Position numbers and translations under genes: made by a program
In this document: positions 37,487 through 46,554 of the stretch, one piece after another
Position numbering within the stretch: position 1 is the stretch's first letter
Layout of the letters: each line of letters starts with the position of its first letter
NCBI RefSeq assembly: GCF_001427025.1
Contig: NZ_LMGA01000001.1
Location: 988,455-1,052,454, forward strand
Length of the DNA stretch: 64,000 nucleotides
Direction: 5' to 3'
From: Mesorhizobium sp. Root554
GTDB lineage: Bacteria; Pseudomonadota; Alphaproteobacteria; Rhizobiales; Rhizobiaceae
Notes under the pieces: generated by a model
What the model saw: the letters and a program-made list of their open reading frames with translations, nothing else
Told to the model about the DNA's origin: nothing
Database searches by the model: none

Positions 37487-39910
37487 CTATTCGAAGGCCG
37501 ACGTCGCCGACCCGAAATCGCCCAGCGTACGGAACGAGATGTTGAAGCCGACGCTCTGCGATACTTCCTTCGTGGTCTGGCTGCGCGTTTCGGAGAACGT
37601 CATCAGATAGGAGAAGCATTCGTCGTCATAGGCGAAGCCGATGCCGTCCTTGATCAGGACGCTGTTCTCAAGGTCATAGGTTCCCGCGCTGAAGACGCGC
37701 CAGTTCTCCGCGAAGCGGGCGGAGCCGGCAAGCGTGATTTCATGGCGATCTGTTGTGAAGCCGTAGAGCGGCTGCGCCTGGATATAGGCGTATTTCGCCG
37801 AAACGCTGATCGGGGAGGCGCCGCTATAGGCCATCTTGACCTCGCCGCGGCGCATTTCGAGCGTGTTCTCATCGAACCGGCCGCTGAGCGAAGACGAGAA
37901 GCCTACGGGACTGGACACGCCGATCAGGCCGACGAAATCCGACACGTCGGTCTCAAGGCCGGAATAGGCGCCGACATTCACGAGGTCCGGGCTGTCGAAG
38001 GAATTCCGGCCACCCAACTGGTAGGACTGGCCGAACAGCGCGTTCGTACCCCAGCCATTGTCGTAGCTGCCCGAATAGCGGAAGCCGAGATTGGCGCGGC
38101 TGCCGCCTTCGATGCGGTCGTAGCCGGAGAACTTGTCACGCTCGAACAGGGTGCTGGCATCGAAGACGAAGCTCTGCGCATCCTCGTTCGGAACCGCGAG
38201 ACCGCCGACATACTGCTCGTTCGGGCGCACGAACAGCTGCGCAACGGGTTCGACGACATGCGAGGAGCCAACACCTGAGAACAGTACCGGCCAGCGCATC
38301 TCGAGACCCAGCGTCGCCATCGCCCGGAAGAAGGAAGACTGCGTCTCCTCGGTGGTACCGAGCCGAGTGGCCATCTCATTGATTGCGTTCAACGAATCCT
38401 GTGACGCGTTCAGGTAGTTGGCGTCTGCCTGGAAAGCCAGCAGCGGCGTGAACACCAGGCCGCCATCCGTGATGATGTCTTTTTTCCACTCGGCTTGGCC
38501 GGTCAGGCGGCCGGAATCGCCTTCGACGCCGGGAACGCGAAACACGCCGTTAAGAGGAGGGGCAGCAGGAGGATCGGGCAAGAATCCGCTCGAGGAATCA
38601 AGGTCGTCCCGCCGCAGCGCGCGCGCATTCACGTTGAGCGAGAGTTGCCCGCCATAAAGCGGCGTGTCTGGGATATAGGCGTAGTCCAGCGACGGCAGCA
38701 CCCAGGGTTGCTCGGCATCGCGGGCCGAAGGGTGGGTGTCCAGAAGATTTTCCTGAACGTCGAAATGCATGCCGCGCAGGTCGAAATAATTCCGGTCGTT
38801 CAATCCCGTCAGGTAAACCTCGGAGCGGATCACAGAGTCCTGGAGGCCGCCAATGCCATAGGTCTTGGAAAAATTCTTGTCCGACTGAACCAAGATGTTC
38901 CAGCCGAAATCCCAACGTTCATTGATGGCGAACTGGCCCTTGCTGCCCATCATCCCGCGCAGCTTGTTGGGATCACCCTTGGGTCCTGCGTCCACGGTAT
39001 TCGGATCGAAGGCGCTCGGATCGTTCTGGCTGATACCAGCCATCTTCAGCGTGTATTCGCCGTTGTTGAATTTCTGGCGCCACTCGGCCTCGCCGAGGAA
39101 GCCCTGCTTGGTGAAGCCGGTGCCCGTCACCGTCAGGTCATAGGTGGGCGACAGGGCGAAATAGTAAGGCACCCTCACGCCGACGCCGAGCGTGTCCTTG
39201 TAGGTGATGCCGGGAATCAGGAAACCGCTCTTCCGCTTGACCGTCGGGTCGGCGATCTCGAAGGCAGGAAGATAGGCGATCGGGAAGCCGAAGAACTCGA
39301 AATTGGAATTCTCGAAACGAACCGTTTTCTTTTCGCCGTTCCAGATGATCTTGCGCGCCTTGATGCGCCAGACCGGAGCCTTGTCGGGCTGTTCCTCGCA
39401 GGGTTCGCAAGCCGTGTAGACGCCATTGTTGAACGTGGTGAGGACGCCGCCCTGGCGCTCCGCGCTCTCGGCAGCGAAATAAGTCTTGTCGACCGTCTCG
39501 ACCCGCAGCGCGTTGACGAAACCGTCGGCGAAATCATCGGTGATGTCGATATGGTCGGAACTGATCTTGGTGCCGTCGCTGTTGACCAGCTCGACATTGC
39601 CGCTGGCGACGAGACGCTGGGTCTTGCGGTTGTATTCGACGCGCTGGGCGACCAGGTGGTTGCCGCCATATTCGATCTGCACGCCGCCGACAGCCGTCAC
39701 CGTCTGGCCGTCATTGTCGTAGACCAGCGTATCGGCCTCGAGCAGCATCTGCGAGCCGGCAGGCACGCTTGCGGACGCCAGATCGCCGACTTCCTGAGCC
39801 AACGCCGGGCCGGCGATCAGGGAGCAGCCGATCAGGCACGCCAAGGCGCTGACACCGCTCAGGAGCGTCAACCTTGTTGGCCTACGGTTTTGCAGAACCG
39901 CCCCCTCCAC
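37487..39910 (-). CDS. lptD: LPS-assembly outer membrane protein LptD
   Basis: LptD is the outer-membrane beta-barrel that inserts lipopolysaccharide into the outer leaflet with LptE. The 807-residue product has a signal peptide (ending PALA before QEVGDL) and an N-terminal OstA/LptA-like jellyroll (MLLEADTLVYDNDGQTVTAVGGVQIEYGG...). A C-terminal barrel domain (about residues 250-807) ends in an aromatic-containing strand. Two close cysteines (TACEPCEE) may form a disulfide. The start is GTG at 39910, preceded by AGGAAG and overlapping the lptG stop by one base. Confidence 0.94.
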   Translation of the reverse strand: MEGAVLQNRRPTRLTLLSGVSALACLIGCSLIAGPALAQEVGDLASASVPAGSQMLLEADTLVYDNDGQTVTAVGGVQIEYGGNHLVAQRVEYNRKTQRLVASGNVELVNSDGTKISSDHIDITDDFADGFVNALRVETVDKTYFAAESAERQGGVLTTFNNGVYTACEPCEEQPDKAPVWRIKARKIIWNGEKKTVRFENSNFEFFGFPIAYLPAFEIADPTVKRKSGFLIPGITYKDTLGVGVRVPYYFALSPTYDLTVTGTGFTKQGFLGEAEWRQKFNNGEYTLKMAGISQNDPSAFDPNTVDAGPKGDPNKLRGMMGSKGQFAINERWDFGWNILVQSDKNFSKTYGIGGLQDSVIRSEVYLTGLNDRNYFDLRGMHFDVQENLLDTHPSARDAEQPWVLPSLDYAYIPDTPLYGGQLSLNVNARALRRDDLDSSSGFLPDPPAAPPLNGVFRVPGVEGDSGRLTGQAEWKKDIITDGGLVFTPLLAFQADANYLNASQDSLNAINEMATRLGTTEETQSSFFRAMATLGLEMRWPVLFSGVGSSHVVEPVAQLFVRPNEQYVGGLAVPNEDAQSFVFDASTLFERDKFSGYDRIEGGSRANLGFRYSGSYDNGWGTNALFGQSYQLGGRNSFDSPDLVNVGAYSGLETDVSDFVGLIGVSSPVGFSSSLSGRFDENTLEMRRGEVKMAYSGASPISVSAKYAYIQAQPLYGFTTDRHEITLAGSARFAENWRVFSAGTYDLENSVLIKDGIGFAYDDECFSYLMTFSETRSQTTKEVSQSVGFNISFRTLGDFGSATSAFE

Positions 39911-40995
39911 TAGCCATCTTCCTTATACAGCAGGAACGTTATCCCGAAGAACATCGCGACGACAACGGGAAACCATGCCGCTACAACAGTTGGTACGAAT
40001 CCCGCAACCCCAAAAGCCTTCACGAGAACCGAAACGACATAAAGCAGAAAGCCGGCCAATATGCCACCCAGAATCATCGTAGCCGACTGCCCCATCCGCG
40101 CAAAACGCATCGATACTGTAGCGGCGATCAATGTCATGGCGACCAGCAGAAAAGGCATGGCCACCAGAGAATCAAATTGCATGGCGAATGCATTGGCCTT
40201 GAGGCCGAACGAGCGGGCGACCTCGATCTTCGCCGGCAGCTCGTAAAAGGGGATCGTTTCCGGTCGGGCAAGACGTTCCTGGACAAATTCCGGCTTGAGA
40301 TTGGTGGGGATTCTGTCGGTCTGTTTCGTCACCAGCGCATCGGCGCCTTTCATGATCCTGACGTTCTGAAGCTCCCAGTAACCATCGCGCAGGAAAACGC
40401 GCTTGGCGTCCTTCCTTTCGACGATATCGCCCTCGCGATCGAGGATGAAAAAAGAGGCGTCGGCCATTTCCAGGCCCTGATTGAGGATAGCCCGGGCGCC
40501 GATGATCGTATCGCCGGAATCGGTCTTCTGACGGAGCCATGGGGCGGCGTTGGCGGAAACCGCGTTGGATTTCCCGGAACGCAACTGGCTCTCGATCTGC
40601 TCGGAATGAGAAAACCCGGCAGCCGCCAGAGGGTTGAGAACGCCCACGGCCAGTATGCCGAACAGAAGCGCGCCGACGCAGGCGGGCAGCAGGAACTGCC
40701 ACGCGGATATGCCCGCGGCACGGGCAATCACCAGCTCATAGCGCCGGTTCAGCGAAACCAGCATCGCCATGGCCGAGAAAAGCCCGACGAACGGTATCGT
40801 CTGCAGCATGATCATCGGCACGCGCAGAGCGGAGATTGCGAGACCGATCTGGTAGGAGAATCCGGGCAGGCGCGCCGTGCGGCTGGTCAATTCCGTGAAA
40901 TCGATCAGGAAGACGAGCGCAAACAAGCCAAGGAAGAACCACAGCGTAATGGTGACGTAACGGATGAAGAAGTATCGGCCGAGGGTCCAACCCAT
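39910..40995 (-). CDS. lptG: LPS export ABC transporter permease LptG
   Basis: LptG is one of the two inner-membrane permeases of the LptB2FG complex that pulls LPS out of the membrane. The 361-residue YjgP/YjgQ-family product has six TM helices, with a large periplasmic beta-jellyroll (about residues 100-260) between the third and fourth. It starts MGWTLGRYFFIRYVTITLWF. ATG at 40995 overlaps the lptF stop by one base; the frame extends upstream without membrane character. It is followed by lptD with a one-base overlap. Confidence 0.93.
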   Translation of the reverse strand: MGWTLGRYFFIRYVTITLWFFLGLFALVFLIDFTELTSRTARLPGFSYQIGLAISALRVPMIMLQTIPFVGLFSAMAMLVSLNRRYELVIARAAGISAWQFLLPACVGALLFGILAVGVLNPLAAAGFSHSEQIESQLRSGKSNAVSANAAPWLRQKTDSGDTIIGARAILNQGLEMADASFFILDREGDIVERKDAKRVFLRDGYWELQNVRIMKGADALVTKQTDRIPTNLKPEFVQERLARPETIPFYELPAKIEVARSFGLKANAFAMQFDSLVAMPFLLVAMTLIAATVSMRFARMGQSATMILGGILAGFLLYVVSVLVKAFGVAGFVPTVVAAWFPVVVAMFFGITFLLYKEDG

Positions 40996-42194
40996 CAGGC
41001 GGCTCCCTTCGGTGCCGGTCCGCCAAAGATTCGGTTCCGGATCGCCGTGAGATGGGCGAGCGCGCGCCGGCCGAACCCGGACAGCGTTTCCGCCCAACTT
41101 ACCGGCAGGCTCATGGTACGATGAGTCCTGATGAACCATATCGCAACCAGCGAGATCACGATCGGCGCCAGATACATTACATAGATGAACGACGGCTGTA
41201 TCCGGGCGCGGCCTTCGGCGAAGAAGCAGATCCACCGCACGATCAGGGCGATGCTGACCGCCGTTATCAGCGGATTGACGCGAGCCTCGCGATGCGACCG
41301 TGCGTCACCCGCCACCGCGAGCGCAATGAAGGCGAAGGCCAGCGGCAGAAGCCATTCCGAGAATCGTTTCGCCAGTTCCGTCCTGTAGAGATTGGGATTT
41401 TTCTTCGAGATCGAATCATTCGGGCTCGGGTTGAGCAGATATTGTGTGGTCTGGTCCTTGGGCAGCAGCCGCACTCCCGACACGTCATCGTCGAATGCCG
41501 AGAGATCGAAGGCATAGGAGGTGAAGGTGATCACCGAAACGTCTCCGGACGGCGTTTTGCGGTGAACGACGCCGTCGTTCATCACCAGCACCTTCTCGCC
41601 CTCGCGTTCCACGATGGCTCCAGTCTTGGCGTAGTAGACGAGATCGATGCCCTCCTGGCGGGAGTCGGCGACGAATATCTGGCCAAGGCGATTGTCAGCG
41701 AAGCGCTCGCCGATCTGGACGAACAAGCCATCATCGACCTTGCGGAAGGTGCCTTCCTGAATGATGACAGAGAGGAAGTCGGCGCGCGAATCGGCAACCA
41801 GCTCGCGATTGCGCTGACGGGCGTAGGGGTCGACGCCATTCTGGACGACGAAACAGAGGACACTGGCGCCGAGTGCCAGCAGGATGATCGGACGTATCAC
41901 CGCGAGTCGCGACGCGCCGGCAGCGTTGATGACGACCAATTCCGAATCGGAATTCATCGCGCTCAGCGTCTGCGCGACCGCCAGGATCAGCGCAAAGGGC
42001 ACGACGATGGTCAGCACGGAAGGCAGGATCAGCGTGGCGACCTCGAAGAACACCAGCGCCGATTGGCCGTTGTCGGTGACGAGGTCGATGCGCGCAAGCA
42101 CCTGGGTGGTCCACACGATCGCCATCGTCCACGCCAGCGCCCCGACAAAGAGCGTGAAAGCGCGACGCATAATGTAGCGCTCGACTACCTTCAT
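40995..42194 (-). CDS. lptF: LPS export ABC transporter permease LptF
   Basis: LptF is the partner permease of LptG. The 399-residue YjgP/YjgQ-family protein starts MKVVERYIMRRAFTLFVGAL. It has three N-terminal TM helices, a periplasmic domain (about residues 130-290) and three C-terminal helices. It heads the minus-strand series lptF-lptG-lptD-surA-pdxA-rsmA. The promoter must lie in the 324 bases shared with pepA. The ATPase gene lptB is not in the window. Confidence 0.94.
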   Translation of the reverse strand: MKVVERYIMRRAFTLFVGALAWTMAIVWTTQVLARIDLVTDNGQSALVFFEVATLILPSVLTIVVPFALILAVAQTLSAMNSDSELVVINAAGASRLAVIRPIILLALGASVLCFVVQNGVDPYARQRNRELVADSRADFLSVIIQEGTFRKVDDGLFVQIGERFADNRLGQIFVADSRQEGIDLVYYAKTGAIVEREGEKVLVMNDGVVHRKTPSGDVSVITFTSYAFDLSAFDDDVSGVRLLPKDQTTQYLLNPSPNDSISKKNPNLYRTELAKRFSEWLLPLAFAFIALAVAGDARSHREARVNPLITAVSIALIVRWICFFAEGRARIQPSFIYVMYLAPIVISLVAIWFIRTHRTMSLPVSWAETLSGFGRRALAHLTAIRNRIFGGPAPKGAA

Positions 42195-42518
42195 TCAGGC
42201 TCGCTCTTCTCGATTGGAACTTTCAGACATCGTACTCCGGACAAAGCTACCCGCCCGGTGACGCCCACACAACCGGTGCGATCTGGTTCCCGTCTCACAT
42301 CGTGCTTGCCGGCGAGGGAGAGTCTCGACGCTAAGGGATAAAAAAGGACGAAAAGAGATGGTTAACAGACTGTTGTAGGGCAAATCCATGGCCAGGCGCG
42401 ACCAATCGTCCGGGCTGGCGACGATGTTTTGGGGGGCCGGAACCGGCAGCGGGTTGCCAACCGGCGCAAAACCGCGAAATGTCGCGCATTATCCGATATG
42501 TCCCGAAAGCAGGTTTCA
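42195..42518. other. Divergent intergenic region between lptF and pepA
   Basis: These 324 bases should hold the promoters for the lptF series and for pepA. I could not identify convincing boxes. If pepA starts at ATG 42498, the region is 21 bases shorter. Confidence 0.45.
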
Positions 42519-44006
42519 GTGGCTTCAATACCCGCAATTTCCTTCGCAAAACCGTCAACGCCGTCCAGGGGAACAGTCTTTCTTTTTGCCAGGGAAAGTC
42601 AGGGCCTGACCGAAGCCGCCAGAAGCTGTGACCCCGCCGGAGTGCTCGACCGCGCCTTTTCCGTCGCGGATTTTTCTGGCCAGTTCGGCGTTTCCGTCAA
42701 TCTGCTCGCCCCCGAGGGCACTTCGCTCGACCGCCTTGTCGCCATCGGCGCCGGCAAGGAGGAATTGACGGAATACGCCTGGATGAAACTCGGCGGCATC
42801 ATCGGCGCGGCCATCCGGACGGCGCAAGACGTCTCCATCGTGTTGGATATTGCCGATGCCGAGACAGGCGCTTCGGCTGCGGCAAATCTCGCCGCCGGCC
42901 TGATGCTCAGGACATATGCTTTCGACAAATACAAGACCAGGAAAGACAATGGCGATAAATCGCCCCGGAAGCCGGCGAAAATTGCCATCCACACCGCCGA
43001 CCCGGCCGCTGCTAGGAAAGCGTTCGCCGATGCGAAGGCCGTCGTTAGCGGCGTGCTGCTGGCGCGCGACCTCGTCAACGAGCCCGCCAATATCCTCGGG
43101 CCGCTGGAGTTCGCAGCGGAGGCAGCGAAGCTCGCCGACGTTGGCGTCAAGGTGGACGTGCTGACCGAGAAGGAGATGAAGAAGCTCGGCATGGGCGCGC
43201 TGCTCGGCGTCGCGCAAGGCTCCCCCCGCGGCGCCCGCGTTGTCGTCATGCAGTGGACTGGTGGCAAGGCTAAGGACAAGCCCGTCGCCTTCATCGGCAA
43301 GGGCGTGACTTTCGATACCGGCGGCAACTCCATCAAATCGGCTTCCGGCATGGAGGAGATGAAGGGCGACATGGGTGGCGCCGCCGCGGTAGTCGGGCTC
43401 ATCCATGCCCTGGCGACCCGTAAAGCCAAGGTCAATGTGGTCGGCGTCATCGGCCTGGTGGAAAACGCGGTGGACGGTCATGCCCAGCGCCCGGGCGACA
43501 TCGTCACGTCCATGTCGGGCCAGACGATCGAAGTGCTGAATACCGACGCCGAAGGCCGTCTCGTCCTCGCCGACGCCATCTGGTACTGCAATGACAGGTT
43601 CCAGCCGAAGGCGATGGTCAATCTGGCAACACTGACCGGCGCCATCATGATCGCGCTCGGCCAGCATTATGCCGGGCTGTTCTCCAACAATGACGAACTG
43701 GCCGGCTGGATGATCGACGCCGGCGCGGCAACGCACGAGCGGCTGTGGCGGATGCCGCTCGGCCCGGAATTCGACAAGCTGATCGATTCGAAGAACGCCG
43801 ATATGAAGAACATTGGCGGGCGTTATGGCTCGGCCATCGTCGCGGCTCAGTTCATCCAGCGCTTCGTCAAGGATACGCCCTGGGCGCATCTCGATATCGC
43901 CGGCACGGCGATGGGGGCGCCGGGAAGTGAAATCAACCAGTCATGGGGCTCGGGGTTCGGCGTGCGATTGCTCGACCGTCTCGTTCTGGATCATTATGAG
44001 GGATAG
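42519..44006 (+). CDS. pepA: Leucyl aminopeptidase (M17 family)
   Basis: PepA removes N-terminal residues from peptides using two metal ions; in some bacteria it also binds DNA. The 495-residue product has an N-terminal macro-like domain and a C-terminal catalytic domain. The latter carries [15 protein letters not shown] (metal ligands) and the M17 signature [14 protein letters not shown] chose GTG at 42519 because it gives [11 protein letters not shown], matching the family N-terminus, with AGCAGG a few bases upstream. ATG at 42498 is an alternative. Confidence 0.92.
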   Translation: MASIPAISFAKPSTPSRGTVFLFARESQGLTEAARSCDPAGVLDRAFSVADFSGQFGVSVNLLAPEGTSLDRLVAIGAGKEELTEYAWMKLGGIIGAAIRTAQDVSIVLDIADAETGASAAANLAAGLMLRTYAFDKYKTRKDNGDKSPRKPAKIAIHTADPAAARKAFADAKAVVSGVLLARDLVNEPANILGPLEFAAEAAKLADVGVKVDVLTEKEMKKLGMGALLGVAQGSPRGARVVVMQWTGGKAKDKPVAFIGKGVTFDTGGNSIKSASGMEEMKGDMGGAAAVVGLIHALATRKAKVNVVGVIGLVENAVDGHAQRPGDIVTSMSGQTIEVLNTDAEGRLVLADAIWYCNDRFQPKAMVNLATLTGAIMIALGQHYAGLFSNNDELAGWMIDAGAATHERLWRMPLGPEFDKLIDSKNADMKNIGGRYGSAIVAAQFIQRFVKDTPWAHLDIAGTAMGAPGSEINQSWGSGFGVRLLDRLVLDHYEG

Positions 44007-44039
44007 TCCGCCTGCACCCCAGATCGTTCCGCTGAAGCC

Positions 44040-44489
44040 ATGACCGAAGTCCTGTTCTATCACCTCACCGAATCGACGCTGGAGGACGCGCTGCCGGACC
44101 TGCTCGAACGCAGTGTCGGGCGAGGGTGGCGGGCGATCGTGCAGACCGGCACCGAGGAACGCCGCGACGCGCTCGACCAGCATTTGTGGACGTTCCGCGA
44201 CGATGCGTTCCTGGCGCACGCCAGATCGAATGAACCCTATCCCGCCGAGCAGCCGATCCTGCTGACGACGGACGACGACAACCCCAACCAGGCCAACATA
44301 CGCTTCCTCGTCGATGGTGCATCGCCGCCAGATCTCGGTGCTTATGAGCGTGCCGTCTTCCTGTTCGACGGCCACGATGCGGGACAGGTCGATGCGGCGC
44401 GCGAGCATTGGAAGGTCATGAAATCGGCCGGTCACGACGTCACCTATTGGCAGCAGACACCCGATCGCCGCTGGGAGCGCAAGGCGTGA
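44040..44489 (+). CDS. holC: DNA polymerase III subunit chi
   Basis: HolC (chi) links the clamp-loader complex to single-strand binding protein. The 149-residue product has the family pattern VLFYHLTESTLEDALPDLLERSVGRGWRAIV, DQHLWTFRDDAFLAH and QPILLTTDDDNPNQANIRFLVDG. It sits 33 bases after pepA, the usual proteobacterial pepA-holC pair, and is probably co-transcribed. Confidence 0.93.
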   Translation: MTEVLFYHLTESTLEDALPDLLERSVGRGWRAIVQTGTEERRDALDQHLWTFRDDAFLAHARSNEPYPAEQPILLTTDDDNPNQANIRFLVDGASPPDLGAYERAVFLFDGHDAGQVDAAREHWKVMKSAGHDVTYWQQTPDRRWERKA

Positions 44490-44534
44490 AGGCCGCACTC
44501 GCGCTCGGCAACTGGCGACCCTGAGAGAGACAGA

Positions 44535-45152
44535 ATGCGTTTTCTTTTTCTGCTGATATTCCTGGCCGGCGGCGGCATGGCGGCCTATCCCTGGCTGTCG
44601 GCCAACATACTTGAGCATGAGGTCGGCAAGTGGCGCGTCTACGACGCCGCCGGCGGCTATGTGCCGGCGCAACCGAGGTTGAAGGAAGCCGACGCGCCGC
44701 TCAAGATTATGGTCGATCTGGCCACCACCGGCATCGGCAAACTGCCGCCGGACTCGGCCATCCTCACCCTGACCGCCTCGGTAAACGGCAAGACCGTGCT
44801 GGCCAGGGCCATGACCTTCGCCGACGCCACCGCGACCGACACCAACCCGCAGATGCAGGCGCGGGTTTATCGCGCCAGCGCCGGCGTGATCGACCCTGTC
44901 GAAGACGGTGCCTATCTCTTCACCGTCGGCAAGGGCGATGCCGAGACGGTGCCCGTTCAATCGGTGGACCTGATCCTCGCCACCGCCGGGCCACTGCCGG
45001 GTTCCCGCGTGCAGCCGCTGGGCTTCGCCGCCATGGCCATCGGCTTCATCGGCCTGGTGCTTGCCTTTCGAGGCGGCCGCGGCGGACAGCCTGAAAACCC
45101 GAACTCGCAGCCGCCGCCACCGCGCTGGGGCAGGGGCGGCTCGGCCTCCTGA
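44535..45152 (+). CDS. Hypothetical membrane-anchored protein
   Basis: This is a 205-residue protein that I do not recognise. An N-terminal hydrophobic segment (RFLFLLIFLAGGGMAAYPWL) looks like a signal anchor. A beta-rich periplasmic domain follows (about residues 30-160, with AILTLTASVNGKTVLARAM). A second hydrophobic helix (LGFAAMAIGFIGLVLAF) leads to a basic, proline-rich tail (PPPPRWGRGG). Its stop overlaps the rlmJ start (TGATG), so the two are translationally coupled. It lies 45 bases after holC. Confidence 0.65.
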   Translation: MRFLFLLIFLAGGGMAAYPWLSANILEHEVGKWRVYDAAGGYVPAQPRLKEADAPLKIMVDLATTGIGKLPPDSAILTLTASVNGKTVLARAMTFADATATDTNPQMQARVYRASAGVIDPVEDGAYLFTVGKGDAETVPVQSVDLILATAGPLPGSRVQPLGFAAMAIGFIGLVLAFRGGRGGQPENPNSQPPPPRWGRGGSAS

Positions 45153-46045
45153 TGAACTACCGCCACGCCTATCACGCCGGGAATTTCGCCGATGTGGTCA
45201 AACACGCCGTGCTGGCGCGGCTGGTCGAGTATCTGAAGCAGAAGGACAAGGCGTTCAGGGTCATCGATACCCATGCCGGCATCGGGCTTTACGACCTGTC
45301 CGCTGCGGCGGCCGCCAAGACCGGCGAGTGGAAGGGCGGCATCGGCAGGCTGATCGACGCCCGACTGGGACCGGCCGGCACGCCATTGCTGGCGGGCTAT
45401 CTGGACGCAGTCCGCGCAGCCAATCCGAAGGGCGGCCTGAAACGTTACCCGGGTTCCCCGGCGATCGTCAGGCATCTCCTGCGCAAGCAGGACAGGCTCT
45501 CGGCGATCGAACTGCATCCGCAGGACGCGGCGCGATTGAAAGCGCTGTTCGACGGCGATTTCCAGGTGCGGGTCATGCAGCTCGACGGCTGGCTGGCGCT
45601 CGGAGCGCATCTGCCGCCGAAGGAAAAGCGCGGACTTGTGCTCATCGATCCACCTTTCGAGGAGGGTGGGGAGTTCCTGCGCCTGACGGAAGGGCTCGCC
45701 AAGGCACACCGGCGCTGGCCAAGCGGGATCTACGCGCTGTGGTATCCGATCAAGGACCGGGTGGCGGTTGCGGGGTTCCGCAAGGGATTGGTCAATTCCG
45801 GCATCGCCAATATTCTGGACGTGACCCTTGATGTCAGGACGTCGTCTGGCGAGCCGAGACTGGACGGGACCGGCATGATCGTCGTCAATCCGCCGTTTAC
45901 GCTGGAACGCGAATTGCGTGTCATCCTGCCGGAACTGTGCGCCATCATGGCCGTTGACGATGGCTCGGCGTGGAAACTGGAATGGCTTGCCGGTGAAGCG
46001 CCTGTCGCCAAATCCGACGGCGCCCCACAATTCGACGGCGCTTGA
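45152..46045 (+). CDS. rlmJ: 23S rRNA (adenine2030-N6)-methyltransferase RlmJ
   Basis: RlmJ methylates N6 of A2030 in 23S rRNA. The 297-residue product has the family's MNYRHAYHAGNFADVVKHAVL start, a SAM-binding IDTHAGIGLYDL and the catalytic DPPFEEGGEF motif. The length matches RlmJ. The start codon overlaps the preceding gene's stop. Confidence 0.93.
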   Translation: MNYRHAYHAGNFADVVKHAVLARLVEYLKQKDKAFRVIDTHAGIGLYDLSAAAAAKTGEWKGGIGRLIDARLGPAGTPLLAGYLDAVRAANPKGGLKRYPGSPAIVRHLLRKQDRLSAIELHPQDAARLKALFDGDFQVRVMQLDGWLALGAHLPPKEKRGLVLIDPPFEEGGEFLRLTEGLAKAHRRWPSGIYALWYPIKDRVAVAGFRKGLVNSGIANILDVTLDVRTSSGEPRLDGTGMIVVNPPFTLERELRVILPELCAIMAVDDGSAWKLEWLAGEAPVAKSDGAPQFDGA

Positions 46046-46096
46046 CCGCGACCGGACGAAACCTCACAGTGCTTTCAGATTTTCCAAGAGGCCGAC

Positions 46097-46540
46097 ATGA
46101 CTCGTTTCGTCAAAACCCTGCTTGCCCTGCTGACCGGCCTGGCATCGCCGCTGGCTGCCGTTCCGATGGCCTCGTCCGCCGATCTGCAATCCTCCGTCTA
46201 TGAGAGCGATCCGGGCGTGTGCGGCGAAGCCTGGGTTCTCAACAAGATCACCAGCCGCTTCCGCTATCAGGTCACCCATGTTCCGCATCTGGGCGATGTG
46301 AACATTGTCGACTTCCGCAGGATTCACGAGCGCCGCTATCTGCCGGCGCGCGAGGATCGCCCGATTGGCCGCCGCTACTGCGGCGCGACCGTCGCGCTTT
46401 CGGACGGTCACGATCGCACCGTCTGGTATCTTATCGAGGAAGGCCAGGGCTTCGCGTCCATCGGCAACAATGTCGAATTCTGCGTCGCGGGCTTCGATCG
46501 CTGGCTGGTTTATAACGGCCGTTGTCGTATTCTGCGCTAG
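46097..46540 (+). CDS. Hypothetical exported four-cysteine protein
   Basis: This 147-residue protein has a Sec signal peptide (TRFVKTLLALLTGLASPLAA, ending near SSA before DLQSS). The mature part contains four cysteines (VCGEAW, RYCGAT, EFCVAG and GRCRIL), enough for two disulfides. It is beta-rich with aromatic clusters (DRTVWYLIEEGQGFASIG, FDRWLVYNGRC). I know similar uncharacterised exported proteins in rhizobia, but no function. It ends 14 bases before an RNase T2 gene, so the two may be an operon. Confidence 0.72.
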   Translation: MTRFVKTLLALLTGLASPLAAVPMASSADLQSSVYESDPGVCGEAWVLNKITSRFRYQVTHVPHLGDVNIVDFRRIHERRYLPAREDRPIGRRYCGATVALSDGHDRTVWYLIEEGQGFASIGNNVEFCVAGFDRWLVYNGRCRILR

Positions 46541-46554
46541 GACGGAAGTTTCCG

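Noticed and set aside
38495..39913. 472-codon plus-strand open frame opposite lptD
   Set aside because: Complement shadow of lptD; no start signal and no recognisable domain.
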